A stretch of 21,827 nt of DNA from CAZART01 sp964487555 (GTDB lineage: Bacteria; Bacteroidota; Rhodothermia; Rhodothermales; VXPQ01): positions 1 to 21,827 of the forward strand of contig CAZART010000091.1 of assembly GCA_964487555.1 (NCBI GenBank), written 5' to 3'. Positions within the stretch are counted from its first letter, which is position 1. Each line of letters begins with the position of its first letter. A program made the translations under genes and the position numbers. Below are positions 7,657-16,126 of this stretch, in pieces. Under the pieces are notes generated by a model. The model saw only the letters and a list, made by a program, of their open reading frames with translations. It did no database searches and had not been told where the DNA came from.

Positions 7657-7983
7657 TCAATCATAGCCGCCGTAGTCGTACATGACGTTGACGGCAATCT
7701 CGCCGTCCGCATCGGAATCGATGGCGGTGATCTTGTGGACTTTGACGCCCGTCTGCGTCACGATAGGTTTTCTGTGAAACGCGTCAACGATGGTTTCGAC
7801 GCGCTTGCGAAGGCCGTCATCGCTTGGAACGCTTCCTTCTCCTTCCACAAAACTTACGTCGAGTTCGACCGGACCACTATGCTGAGATTCGAACTCTCTC
7901 ACGGCGGTCTCCACTTGTTTTTCCAACTGCTCTTGCAGATGCCGAAGGGCGTATGCGTTCCCGTCGCTATCGGCCGGTTCCAT
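7657..7983 (-). CDS. Small acidic protein of unknown function
   Basis: 108 residues, soluble, with no signal peptide or membrane segment. I do not recognise a family. The first 35 residues look helical (HLQEQLEKQVETAVREFE). The middle begins with a β-like PVELDVSFVEGEG, and the C-terminal half alternates strand-like segments (VKVHKITAIDSDADGEIAVNVMYDYGGYD) with many Asp/Glu. The start at 7983 is preferred over a longer frame to 8019 because AAGGAGG lies 7 bases upstream, one of the best ribosome binding sites in the window. The strong terminator 190 bases downstream supports a real, possibly well-expressed, single-gene unit. The upstream neighbour on the same strand is the zinc-ribbon protein gene. 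Confidence 0.7.
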   Translation of the reverse strand: MEPADSDGNAYALRHLQEQLEKQVETAVREFESQHSGPVELDVSFVEGEGSVPSDDGLRKRVETIVDAFHRKPIVTQTGVKVHKITAIDSDADGEIAVNVMYDYGGYD

Positions 7984-7990
7984 GCCCGTT

Positions 7991-7997
7991 CCTCCTT
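7991..7997 (-). promoter_or_regulatory. Strong Shine-Dalgarno site of the acidic-protein gene
   Basis: AAGGAGG on the minus strand, 7 bases before the ATG at 7983. It decides the start against the longer frame. Confidence 0.7.
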
Positions 7998-8112
7998 GAA
8001 GTGAGTGTACGAAAAACACGTACCAGGGATAGCTCGCTCACCCGCTCGGAGTTTCAGGGAAACCGGCCCATGCTTGAAAAGATTACGAGACGTGCACAAC
8101 GACCAGCCTGCA

Positions 8113-8206
8113 CCCTCACACGTGCGCGGAGTTCATCCCCGGTCGCCGGTGCTCCGCTCATTCTGACGCTGCGCCCTCACGCGTGCGCGGTGTCACGCCT
8201 GCGCGG
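8113..8206. repeat. Short imperfect direct repeats with palindromic cores
   Basis: CCCTCACACGTGCGCGG (8113-8129) recurs as CCCTCACGCGTGCGCGG (8174-8190), differing at one base, 61 bases apart. A third partial copy, TCACGCCTGCGCGG, follows at 8193-8206. The cores CACGTG and CACGCGTG are palindromic. They lie in the 235 bases between the zinc-ribbon gene and the acidic-protein gene. They could be regulator sites or a small dispersed repeat. Confidence 0.5.
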
Positions 8207-8218
8207 TGGTAGACGGAT

Positions 8219-8704
8219 TCAGGTCAGCATCGCTTTGCGCTGCCACCCGTCGATGATCTGATCGATGACCTCGGCACGCTCTTGGGCCAGGTCGGCTTTC
8301 ACATAGCGGACCGAAATTCCCGGACGAGCCCGAAACTCGCCGCTGCTTCGCTCTTTCGTGAGATAGAGCATCGTCGCCAGCACCGCATTACGCACTGTGA
8401 CGGCCTCGACGTCCTCCCCCAAAAGCTTGTCCAGACGCTTCACGACCCCCTCGTGCTCGTACTTCGTCAAACGGTTGCGGATCTGGTCGGCGAAGATCCC
8501 GCTCGATGCATTCGGATCGCTGAGCGGCACGAGATCCACCGAAAACGGCGTCACGATGCCTGCCGTCCTGAGCGTGCACTTGCACCGTTCGCACTGCCCC
8601 TCCACAGTCACGACATATCCGGGTGATGCGGAAAGCAACCGCTGGCGGTGATCGCATTCCTCGCAGTCGTGATAGATGTTTTGAAGGATCATATTAACGT
8701 GCAC
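8219..8704 (-). CDS. Zinc-ribbon protein of unknown function
   Basis: 161 residues, soluble. Near the N-terminus two CxxC knuckles (Cys14/Cys17 and Cys38/Cys41, plus Cys43) form a likely zinc ribbon: CEEC, about 20 residues containing a VVTVEG strand, then CERC. A middle segment (about 60-85) looks extended. A helical C-terminal half (about 90-161) ends WQRKAMLT. I do not recognise the rest. The frame opens with GTG at 8704; the ATG at 8692 (four codons later) is equally possible, since neither has a good ribosome binding site. It lies on the same strand as the acidic-protein gene and is divergent from the histidine kinase operon, so it may share a control region with it. Codon third positions are GC-rich, as in the neighbouring genes. 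Confidence 0.72.
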   Translation of the reverse strand: MHVNMILQNIYHDCEECDHRQRLLSASPGYVVTVEGQCERCKCTLRTAGIVTPFSVDLVPLSDPNASSGIFADQIRNRLTKYEHEGVVKRLDKLLGEDVEAVTVRNAVLATMLYLTKERSSGEFRARPGISVRYVKADLAQERAEVIDQIIDGWQRKAMLT

Positions 8705-8992
8705 CGGACCTGCGAAGGACCGACACCTTGCTTTCGTGCATCACTCGGCGTTTTTTTGGCGACGGCCCCGGACGCACAGCGTCTCTTGAAAACCGACCTA
8801 TACGGTATCGGTGGAAATTATTGAATTTTAAGAACCCTCCACGCATGCGGCCCCCGGAGCGAATCCCCGGCCGGCCGACGCGAGCTGGATGAGTGTTGCG
8901 TAAATCCCACGTCTGCTCCAAATCTTGCCCACAATTCCGTAAACTCCGATCGCATCCAAATGGCTCGATTGGCGTAGGATCGCCCTCGAGTC
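8705..8992. other. Divergent control region of the zinc-ribbon gene and the histidine kinase operon
   Basis: 288 bases. Notable are a run of seven T at 8751-8757 without a stable hairpin before it, an inverted repeat ACCGA/TCGGT (8792-8812) around TATACGGTA, and an AT-rich stretch at 8816-8832. The promoters of both flanking genes must be here, but I cannot assign -35/-10 boxes with confidence. Confidence 0.4.
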
Positions 8993-11900
8993 ATGCTACC
9001 AGAAACGACACAGAGCTTCGCACTCCTCCCCGCCATGGACGACCACCGCGCCTTATCGTCCTCATCCGAGCCCGGCGAACCGGACGCAGCCGCTAACAAC
9101 GGGTCGCCCCGACATCTTCATGCGTTCTCACCGGAGAAGACGACGCAATGGATACACGCTGTAGCCAACGCCGCGGCCGGCCTTATCGGAGCGGATTCGT
9201 ACGAAGCCATTCGCGACGTGCTCGAGCGCGCCTGCCGCGAGGTCATCTCCTTCGATTCGTTCTTTGTTTTGGCCTACGATCCCGCTATGCACACCTTTAC
9301 CGGAGCGGGAGGATTCGACCGGGACGTCTACACTGCACCGTCTACCGTGCCGGCCTCCGGAACGCCTGCCGAACGCGTCGTAAAGGAGCGCCGATCGTTG
9401 CTGCTGTCAAGCGGGGACGACCCCAGGGGAAAGGGCGCGATTCCAGCAGGTACGGGGCGGCGTTCCGAATCCTCCATCCGCACGCCGATCGTATCGGAGG
9501 ATGAAGTCTTCGGCGTTCTCTCCGTACAGAGCTACACGCCCGATCGTTATGGAGAAGACGACGTTGAGCTGCTCGAAATTATCGCCTCCCTCACAGCAAC
9601 GGCGTGGCAAAATCTGAAGCTCGTCGAGGACCGGCTCGATGCGCAGAACGCGCTTCAGCGTGCAAGGGACGAGTTGGAACGACGGGTCGAGGAGCGGACT
9701 ACCGAACTCGCCGAACGCTCCAAGGAACTGACGGAGGCCGAGCAGCGATTCCGCGCGATTGTGGAAGCGAGTCCTACGCCCCTTCTCCTCAGCTCCGTGG
9801 CCGACGGTACCGTCCTCTATGCCAACGATCGCCTCGATGCGTTGATCGGCGCCGAGCCGGGTAGTCTGATCGGAAAGAAAACACCGGATTTCTATTTCGA
9901 TCCATCCGTGCGCTCCGACGTCATCGCTCTGGTGCAAAAGCAAGGATTTGTGCGCGACTTCGAACTCCGCATCAAAAAGGCCGACGGCACTCCGCTCTGG
10001 ATCTTGCTCTCGACGCAGCGATTGGTCTACGATGGCGAACCCGCAGTCGCCTCGTCGCTGCTGGACATTACCGAGCGGAAATTGACGGAAGAGCGGCTGC
10101 GCGCGAGCGAAGAAAGCTACCGGAATCTCTTCGACAATCTCACGGAACTCGTCTACATCCAGGCACTCGACGGCCGGTTTCTCAACGTGAATGAGGCCGT
10201 GCTGAGCGCCTACGGCTATACTCGCGACGAGCTCATCGGCCAGGAGCCGGGCATGCTCGCCGCACCCGACCTCGTCGATATCGACGACACGATCCGGCGC
10301 TTTCGCCGCGCCGTTGAAGGAGAGCCGCAGCGGTTCGACTGGTGGGGACGACGGAAAGACGGTACGATCTTCCCAAAAGAGATCGTGTTGACCCCGGCGC
10401 GATATTTCGGGCAGGACGTCGTCATCGCCGTCGCACGCGACATTTCGGATCGCGTCGAAGCCGAGAAGGCGCTGCGCCAGAGCGAAGAGCACTTTCGCCG
10501 GCTGATCGAGAACGCCTCCGATCTCATCTCCATCCTCGATCATGAAGGGGTCATCCGGTATGAAAGCCCCGCGGTGACGCGGATGCTGGGCTATGCTCGG
10601 GAGGAGATGATCGGCAAGAATGTCTTTGATTTTCTTCCGCCGGAGGAAGTTGAGCCTACCCTTTCGCGGCTGCGGCAGGTCATCGAACAGCCGGGCACGA
10701 GCGTTTCGGCCGAATTCCAGTTCCGGCACAAGGACGGTTCGTACCGCCATATGGAGGCGACGGGAAGGACGCTGCGAGAGGACGACCCTACGGCCGGGGT
10801 CATCGTCAACTCGCGCGACGTGACGGAACGCGTCGAGGCCGACCGCAAGCTTCGGCTCCAGAAGACGCTGCTCGAGGCGCAGGGCGAGGCCTCGATCGAC
10901 GGCATCCTGGTCGTCGGCGAAGAGGGCAGGATTCTCTCGTGCAACCATCGGTTCGTCGAGATGTGGGAGATTCCCGATGAGGTCATCGCATCGCAATCGG
11001 ACGAAGCCGCGCTCGGCGCCGTTCTGGACCAGATCGAAGACTCGGAGAGATTTTTGGAGCGCGTCGAGCATCTGTACGAGCACCCCGACGAGGAGTCGCG
11101 GGATGAGATCCTGCTGCGTGACGGGCGTGTTTTCGACCGGTACAGCGCGCCGGTCGTGAGCACCGAAGGTGAAAATTACGGCCGCATCTGGTTCTTCCGG
11201 GACATGACGGCACAGAAAAGACACGCCGAAGAGCTCGAACTTGCCCGGCAGGAAGCGGAAACCGCAAAGCTCGAGGCCGAAGCGGCGAACCGTGCCAAGA
11301 GCCACTTCCTTGCCAATATGAGTCACGAGCTGCGCACGCCGCTCAATGCCATCATCGGCTATGCGGAGATGCTGAGCGAAGAAGCCGAGGACATAGGCTG
11401 CAAGGATTTTATTCCGGATCTGGAAAGAATCCAGACGGCCGGGCGGCATCTGCTGGGACTTATCAACGACGTTCTCGATCTGTCGAAGATCGAAGCCGGT
11501 CGGATGGACGTGTACGTAGAGGAATTCGACGTGTGCGCGCTCGTCGATGAGGTTCGCGCTACGATTCAGCCGCTCGTCGGCGAGAAAGACAATCAGCTGG
11601 TCGTTCGCGGCGCCGAAGGGCTGGGCACGATGAACTCCGATCCCACGAAGGTGCGCCAGATGCTTCTTAATTTGCTGTCGAACGCGGCCAAGTTTACCGA
11701 AAACGGCACCGTCACCCTCTCGGCCTCCCGCGAGCGAGATACGATTCTTTTTCAGGTTTCGGACACGGGGATCGGCATGACGAAGGAGCAACTTTCCAGG
11801 CTCTTCCAGCCGTTTATGCAGGCCGATACGTCGACCACCCGCCGCTACGGCGGTACGGGGCTCGGCCTCACCATTACGCGGCGGTTCGTGGACGTGCTTG

Positions 11901-12007
11901 GTGGGGCAATCGACGTGGAAAGCCGTCCCGGCGAGGGGACTACGTTCGTCCTTCGGCTTCCCGTAGACCTCGGCGACGCAGGGCGTCGTCCACCGTCATA
12001 CGTGTAA
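8993..12007 (+). CDS. Soluble GAF-PAS sensor histidine kinase
   Basis: 1004-residue cytoplasmic kinase with no membrane segment or signal peptide. Domain order: GAF (about 50-208), coiled coil (about 211-250), PAS 1 (about 250-365), PAS 2 (about 372-492), PAS 3 (about 497-615), a more diverged PAS 4 (about 625-742), linker helix, HisKA and HATPase. The H-box is SHFLANMSHELRTPLNAIIGY (phospho-accepting His778), the N-box LLNLLSNAAKFT (891-902), G1 DTGIGM (924-929) and G2 GGTGLGL (953-959); all key residues are present. The C-terminus lacks a receiver. Instead, two receivers are encoded immediately downstream, so phosphate probably passes to one or both. GAF and PAS ligands cannot be read from sequence. 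The ATG at 8993 has only a distant AGGA; Met15 (9035) is an alternative. Confidence 0.95.
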   Translation: MLPETTQSFALLPAMDDHRALSSSSEPGEPDAAANNGSPRHLHAFSPEKTTQWIHAVANAAAGLIGADSYEAIRDVLERACREVISFDSFFVLAYDPAMHTFTGAGGFDRDVYTAPSTVPASGTPAERVVKERRSLLLSSGDDPRGKGAIPAGTGRRSESSIRTPIVSEDEVFGVLSVQSYTPDRYGEDDVELLEIIASLTATAWQNLKLVEDRLDAQNALQRARDELERRVEERTTELAERSKELTEAEQRFRAIVEASPTPLLLSSVADGTVLYANDRLDALIGAEPGSLIGKKTPDFYFDPSVRSDVIALVQKQGFVRDFELRIKKADGTPLWILLSTQRLVYDGEPAVASSLLDITERKLTEERLRASEESYRNLFDNLTELVYIQALDGRFLNVNEAVLSAYGYTRDELIGQEPGMLAAPDLVDIDDTIRRFRRAVEGEPQRFDWWGRRKDGTIFPKEIVLTPARYFGQDVVIAVARDISDRVEAEKALRQSEEHFRRLIENASDLISILDHEGVIRYESPAVTRMLGYAREEMIGKNVFDFLPPEEVEPTLSRLRQVIEQPGTSVSAEFQFRHKDGSYRHMEATGRTLREDDPTAGVIVNSRDVTERVEADRKLRLQKTLLEAQGEASIDGILVVGEEGRILSCNHRFVEMWEIPDEVIASQSDEAALGAVLDQIEDSERFLERVEHLYEHPDEESRDEILLRDGRVFDRYSAPVVSTEGENYGRIWFFRDMTAQKRHAEELELARQEAETAKLEAEAANRAKSHFLANMSHELRTPLNAIIGYAEMLSEEAEDIGCKDFIPDLERIQTAGRHLLGLINDVLDLSKIEAGRMDVYVEEFDVCALVDEVRATIQPLVGEKDNQLVVRGAEGLGTMNSDPTKVRQMLLNLLSNAAKFTENGTVTLSASRERDTILFQVSDTGIGMTKEQLSRLFQPFMQADTSTTRRYGGTGLGLTITRRFVDVLGGAIDVESRPGEGTTFVLRLPVDLGDAGRRPPSYV

Positions 12008-12040
12008 ACGACCTAATCTTCACACCCGTAAGGCGGTAAC

Positions 12041-12400
12041 GTGGCGACGATTCTCTTAATCGAAGACAACGAGATGAGCCGGGACATGCTGTCGCGGCGG
12101 CTGGAACGACGCGGATACACGTTGATCACGGCTGCAGACGGCGAAGAAGGAATTCGCCTCGCACGTGAGCAGCAGCCGGATCTCGTTCTTATGGATCTGA
12201 GCCTCCCCGTTCTCGACGGCTGGGACGCCGCACGGCGCATGAAGAGCGATGAGACGACGAAGCGCATCCCGATCATTGCGCTGACGGCTCATGCCATGGC
12301 CGGCGACGACGCGCGTGCGCGGGAGGTCGGATGCGACGACTTCGATACCAAGCCGGTGGATCTGCCCCGACTGCTCGCGAAGATCAAGGCGGTGCTCTAA
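12041..12400 (+). CDS. Stand-alone response-regulator receiver (DivK/CheY-like)
   Basis: 119 residues forming a single receiver domain with no output domain. Acidic pocket Glu8-Asp9, phospho-accepting Asp52 in LVLMDLSLP, Thr82 in ALTAHAM and Lys104 in DTKPVDL are all present, so phosphorylation should work. It starts with GTG 33 bases after the kinase stop, with AAGGCGG upstream. The next gene starts 4 bases after its stop. This kind of stand-alone receiver often acts as a phosphate shuttle or allosteric regulator of a kinase. Here it could compete with or feed the receiver of the phosphatase downstream (inference). Confidence 0.93.
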   Translation: MATILLIEDNEMSRDMLSRRLERRGYTLITAADGEEGIRLAREQQPDLVLMDLSLPVLDGWDAARRMKSDETTKRIPIIALTAHAMAGDDARAREVGCDDFDTKPVDLPRLLAKIKAVL

Positions 12401-12404
12401 CGTC

Positions 12405-13625
12405 ATGGAACTCAACATCTATCTTCGTTCGCCGAAGGCCGAGCAAAGTCCTGGCTCTTTGCTAAATGGCGGGGCGGGACACATCCTCGTCGTTGACGAC
12501 AACGAATCGAACCGAGACGTGCTGTCTCGCCGGCTGCGGCGCAGCGGCTACGACGTGGATGTCGCCGTCAATGGACGCGAGGCGCTGAAAATGATGGCCG
12601 AGAGCGCATTCGATCTCGTATTGCTCGACATCATGATGCCGGAGCTGAACGGGTACGAAGTGCTCGAACGCTTGAAATCGGACGAGCAGCTTCGGCACAT
12701 CCCCGTGCTTATGATCTCCGCCGTCGACGACGTGGACAGCGTCGTACGGTGCATCGAACTCGGCGCCGACGACTATCTGCCGAAGCCGTTCAACCCGACG
12801 CTCCTGCGTGCCCGCGTGCAGTCGAGCCTCTCCAGGAAGCGTCTGTACGATACGGAGCGTCGGTACGCGGAAAACCTCGCCAGGGAGCTCGAGATCGGGC
12901 GTGAAATCCAACGTGGGTTCCTCCCGTCGATACTTCCGCAGCCCGACGGATGGGACATTGCCGCCCGGTTTGAACCGGCCCAGCAGGTAGCCGGCGACTT
13001 CTACGACGTCTTTGAAATGCCCGGCAACCGGATCGGCCTGATCGTCGCCGACGTGTGCGGTAAGGGTGTCGGCGCCGCGCTCTTTATGGCGCTGTTTCGC
13101 AGCCTGATTCGCGCGTATTCCGATCGCGCCGGCGTCTCGCCGACCTCGCCGGCTATCGGCATTCTCGTCGAGGCCATCAATGCAACGAACGGGTACATTC
13201 GTTCGGTGCATCATAGCGCTTACACGTTTGCATCTGTCTTCTTCGGTATTCTTGAGACGAGTACGGGACGCCTGCATTACGTCAATGCGGGTCACCTCCC
13301 CCCCGTCGTCATCAGCTCAAACGACGACCTGCGGCGGCTCCCACCCTCAGGGCCGGCCGTTGGGCTGATGTCGGACGCGGCATTTGACGTGCACCAGACG
13401 CGCCTTCAGGAGGGCGAGATGCTTCTCGGATTCACGGACGGCGTGACGGAAGCCCGCGACGTCAACGGCGGATTCTTCGACGAGGAACGCCTTCTCGAGT
13501 TGCTGGCCTTACCATCGCGAACCGCTGCCGACCTTCTCGACCGCATTGAGACGTCCGTCACCGCCTTCACAGGAGAGGCGTCTCCCGCCGACGACCTTAC
13601 GCTGCTCGCCGTTCGACGTTGTTGA
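12405..13625 (+). CDS. Response regulator with SpoIIE/RsbU-type PP2C phosphatase output
   Basis: 406 residues. An N-terminal receiver (about 26-142) has Asp31-Asp32, phospho-accepting Asp75 in LVLLDIMMPE and Lys127 in PKPF. A helical linker (about 145-172) leads to a PP2C-type SpoIIE phosphatase domain (about 185-404) with metal-binding motifs GDFYD (197-201), DVCGKG (216-221), NAGHLPP (294-300), FTDGVTEA (343-350) and ADDLTLL (395-401). The family dephosphorylates phosphoserine or phosphothreonine on STAS-domain anti-anti-sigma proteins, so phosphorylation of the receiver probably controls a partner-switching pathway. No STAS protein or RsbW-type kinase is in the window. The start is placed at 12405, 4 bases after the preceding stop; the frame is open further upstream, but the protein family does not need it. 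Confidence 0.94.
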   Translation: MELNIYLRSPKAEQSPGSLLNGGAGHILVVDDNESNRDVLSRRLRRSGYDVDVAVNGREALKMMAESAFDLVLLDIMMPELNGYEVLERLKSDEQLRHIPVLMISAVDDVDSVVRCIELGADDYLPKPFNPTLLRARVQSSLSRKRLYDTERRYAENLARELEIGREIQRGFLPSILPQPDGWDIAARFEPAQQVAGDFYDVFEMPGNRIGLIVADVCGKGVGAALFMALFRSLIRAYSDRAGVSPTSPAIGILVEAINATNGYIRSVHHSAYTFASVFFGILETSTGRLHYVNAGHLPPVVISSNDDLRRLPPSGPAVGLMSDAAFDVHQTRLQEGEMLLGFTDGVTEARDVNGGFFDEERLLELLALPSRTAADLLDRIETSVTAFTGEASPADDLTLLAVRRC

Positions 13626-13639
13626 CGCCGACCGTGTCG

Positions 13640-13700
13640 AGCATCGTTCGTGCGCCGCTTTCCGCCGGGCCGGTAACGTGACGATGCTATCGCGGCGGAA
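13640..13700. repeat. Two interleaved inverted repeats after the signalling operon
   Basis: AGCATCGT (13640-13647) pairs with ACGATGCT (13681-13688), and TTCCGCC (13660-13666) pairs with GGCGGAA (13694-13700). The pairs overlap, so they are mutually exclusive or would form a pseudoknot. They lie between the phosphatase stop and the transporter start. Confidence 0.35.
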
Positions 13701-13726
13701 CGTGGATGCGTCGATAGACGTGAAGG

Positions 13727-16126
13727 ATGCTTCACAGTACGATAGGCGCGACCGACGATGGATCAGGCAAGATGGCTTCACGGCGGGAAGACGTAGATGC
13801 GGACGCCGCGGACGCGGCGAATGTGCCCGGCGGCATGGCGGACGAATCCGAGGCCGCGCCGGCGGCACGCGATGACGCAGCGCTGCCCGCAGGCGGACCC
13901 GGAACGGTCGGTGACGGATCCGGCACGCTCGATGATGGAATCGGCAGTACCCTACATCCGCGGAAGAAGCTTGGAACCTTCCGAGGTGTTTTTCGGCCTA
14001 CGGTGCTGACGATCCTCGGCTTGATGATGTACGTCCGGGAAGGCTGGGTCGTCGGCGAGGCAGGCCTCCTCGGGGCTATCCTCATCATTCTCGCCACGTT
14101 CCTTATCACCGGCACCGCCGCCCTTTCGCTTTCGTCGATCACGACGAACATCCACATCGGTGCGGGGGGCGTTTTTTCCATTATCGCAAAGTCGCTGGGG
14201 CTTGAAACCGGCGGAAGCATCGGCGTCCCACTCTACCTCGGGCAGGCGCTCTCGGGCGCACTCTACATTTACGGCTTCACGGAAGGTTGGCTCTACATTT
14301 TTCCAACGCATTCGCAGTGGATCGTCGCCTACGTCGTGTTTGCCTTTGCCCTCGGCGTGACGTTCGTCTCCTCCAATTTCGCCTTTCGGCTCCAGGGCTT
14401 CGTGATGATCATCATTTTAATCTCGATGGGCTCCATCGTTCTCGGCCTGGCGAGCGCCGATGGACCGGCTCGCCCCCAGCTCTGGGGCACATTTGACGAC
14501 GTTTCGTTCTGGATGCTCTTCGCGATCTTTTTCCCGGGCGGGACGGGCGTCAAGGTCGGCGCCAGCATGTCGGGAGCGCTCGCCAGTCCGCGGCGGAGCA
14601 TCCCGCGCGGTACGCTTGCCGCTGTAGGGACGGCCCTTTTTGTGTACGTCGGGATGGCGATCTGGTACAGCATGGTCGCCACGCCCGCCGAGCTGCAGGC
14701 CGACCGTCTCATCGTGATTGAACGTGCGGCCGTCGGTGAGCTTGTGCTCGCCGGGCTGCTCGCCTCCACGTTCACGGCGACGATCAGCACGATGATCGCC
14801 GCACCGCACGTGCTCCACGCCCTTGCGGAGCAGAACATCGTGCCGCGTAGTGATTGGCTGGGGCGCGCTACCTCCGGTGGACACCCCCGAAATGCCTCGC
14901 TCGTGACGGGTGTCCTGGTAGCGGCCACGCTTCTGCTGGGAAGCCTTGACGCCGTCGCCGTCTTCATCACGATGTTCTTCCTCTTGATCTATCTGATGAT
15001 CAACGTCGTCATCACGATCGAGCAGGGCCTCGGATTGCTATCGTTTCGTCCCACATTCCGCATTCCTTTCTGGGTGCCCATCCTCGGGCTGGTGAGCTGC
15101 ACGATCGCCCTCTTCATCATCAGCCCGATCTTCGCCCTGCTGGCGCTCACTATTATCGTGGGGATTTATGTCTACCTGGTGAACCGGCGCCTCCGGACGC
15201 CGTGGGAGACCGTACGCAGCAGTATTTTTCTCTCACTGGCCGACTGGGCGGCCAAAAAATTTGCTCGTTCGATGCACGAGGCGAACGAGCGCTCGTGGAA
15301 GCCCGACCTGCTCGTGCCGGTCGTCTCTCGAGAGCAGCTCGACGGCATTTTTCGCTTTCTGCGCCTCCTTGCCGAGCCCAAGGGCTCCGTCAAAGTGATC
15401 GGCGTCGCGGTACATGGTGAAGATGAGCACGCGATCGAGGAGGTCGTTCGTCGCTCGGGGCTGGATCGATTAGAGTCCGTCACGCGGATATTCCAGGATG
15501 AAGAGCTGTTCGCCACGTCAACGGTGATTGAAGCGCCTTCCCTCGTGCAGGGCGTACGGATCAGCGCCTCCGTGATGCGGGGAAGTGCCTTCCGACCGAA
15601 CATCCTCTTTGGACTGGCGCATCGCTACGACGCAGAGACGCTGCAGGGCTTCGTCGACATCGCGGCGAACCATGAAATGGGCGTTGCGCTCCTGTACGAA
15701 CATCCCGAGGCTTCCCTCGGCGAGGAACGACGCATCAACGTATGGATTACGGACCAGAGTCCGGAATGGGCACTCGGGCTACGCCTCCCGAACCTCGATC
15801 TATCGATCCTGTTAGGTCTTCAAGTTCAACGCAAGTGGCAGGGTAGACTGCGCCTGCTCACCGTATGCCGCGAGCCGAACGAAACAGGAAACGCCCGTCG
15901 ATATCATCATCGGTTGATCGAAGATGCACGTCTGCCATCATCTACCGAATCGGTCGTCATGGAAGGAAGCTTTCGGAAGCAGCTCGCCGCTGCGCCTGAA
16001 ACCGACCTGAGTATCTTCGGACTGGCCCGCGAGGTGGACCGTGACTTCCTTAACGACCTGGTTCATCTCAGCCGAAGCAGCTGCCTGTTCATCCGCGATT
16101 CCGGGCGCGAAAGCGCGCTGGCGTGA
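13727..16126 (+). CDS. Bacterial cation-chloride cotransporter homologue (SLC12-like, APC superfamily)
   Basis: 799 residues. An acidic, Gly/Ala/Asp-rich tail without membrane segments (about 1-78) precedes about 12 membrane segments (about 88-487) and a 300-residue C-terminal cytoplasmic domain. Diagnostic stretches match animal NKCC/KCC transporters: LGTFRGVFRPTVLTILGLMM (82-101), VREGWVVGEAG (103-113), FFPGGTGVKVGASMSGAL (268-285, compare FFPSVTGIQAGANMSGDL) and FRPTFRIPFWVPILGLVSC (440-458). The family couples chloride to sodium and/or potassium movement. Which ions this one carries cannot be read here, and some bacterial relatives may move amino acids. The start is uncertain: ATG 13727 directly abuts GAAGG, while Met16 (13772) has an upstream AGG and Met37 is also possible. 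The stop is 26 bases from the stop of the convergent outer-membrane gene. Confidence 0.88.
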   Translation: MLHSTIGATDDGSGKMASRREDVDADAADAANVPGGMADESEAAPAARDDAALPAGGPGTVGDGSGTLDDGIGSTLHPRKKLGTFRGVFRPTVLTILGLMMYVREGWVVGEAGLLGAILIILATFLITGTAALSLSSITTNIHIGAGGVFSIIAKSLGLETGGSIGVPLYLGQALSGALYIYGFTEGWLYIFPTHSQWIVAYVVFAFALGVTFVSSNFAFRLQGFVMIIILISMGSIVLGLASADGPARPQLWGTFDDVSFWMLFAIFFPGGTGVKVGASMSGALASPRRSIPRGTLAAVGTALFVYVGMAIWYSMVATPAELQADRLIVIERAAVGELVLAGLLASTFTATISTMIAAPHVLHALAEQNIVPRSDWLGRATSGGHPRNASLVTGVLVAATLLLGSLDAVAVFITMFFLLIYLMINVVITIEQGLGLLSFRPTFRIPFWVPILGLVSCTIALFIISPIFALLALTIIVGIYVYLVNRRLRTPWETVRSSIFLSLADWAAKKFARSMHEANERSWKPDLLVPVVSREQLDGIFRFLRLLAEPKGSVKVIGVAVHGEDEHAIEEVVRRSGLDRLESVTRIFQDEELFATSTVIEAPSLVQGVRISASVMRGSAFRPNILFGLAHRYDAETLQGFVDIAANHEMGVALLYEHPEASLGEERRINVWITDQSPEWALGLRLPNLDLSILLGLQVQRKWQGRLRLLTVCREPNETGNARRYHHRLIEDARLPSSTESVVMEGSFRKQLAAAPETDLSIFGLAREVDRDFLNDLVHLSRSSCLFIRDSGRESALA

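Noticed and set aside
8751..8757. Run of seven T as a terminator
   Set aside because: No stable hairpin precedes it on the plus strand, and no plus-strand gene ends there.
9407..11791. 794-codon open frame on the minus strand opposite the histidine kinase
   Set aside because: It is a shadow of GC-rich codon use in the kinase gene. Its translation has no recognisable domain, while the plus strand encodes a complete multi-domain kinase.
12462..13295. 277-codon minus-strand frame opposite the receiver-phosphatase gene
   Set aside because: It is antisense to a gene with clear receiver and SpoIIE motifs and has no domain of its own.
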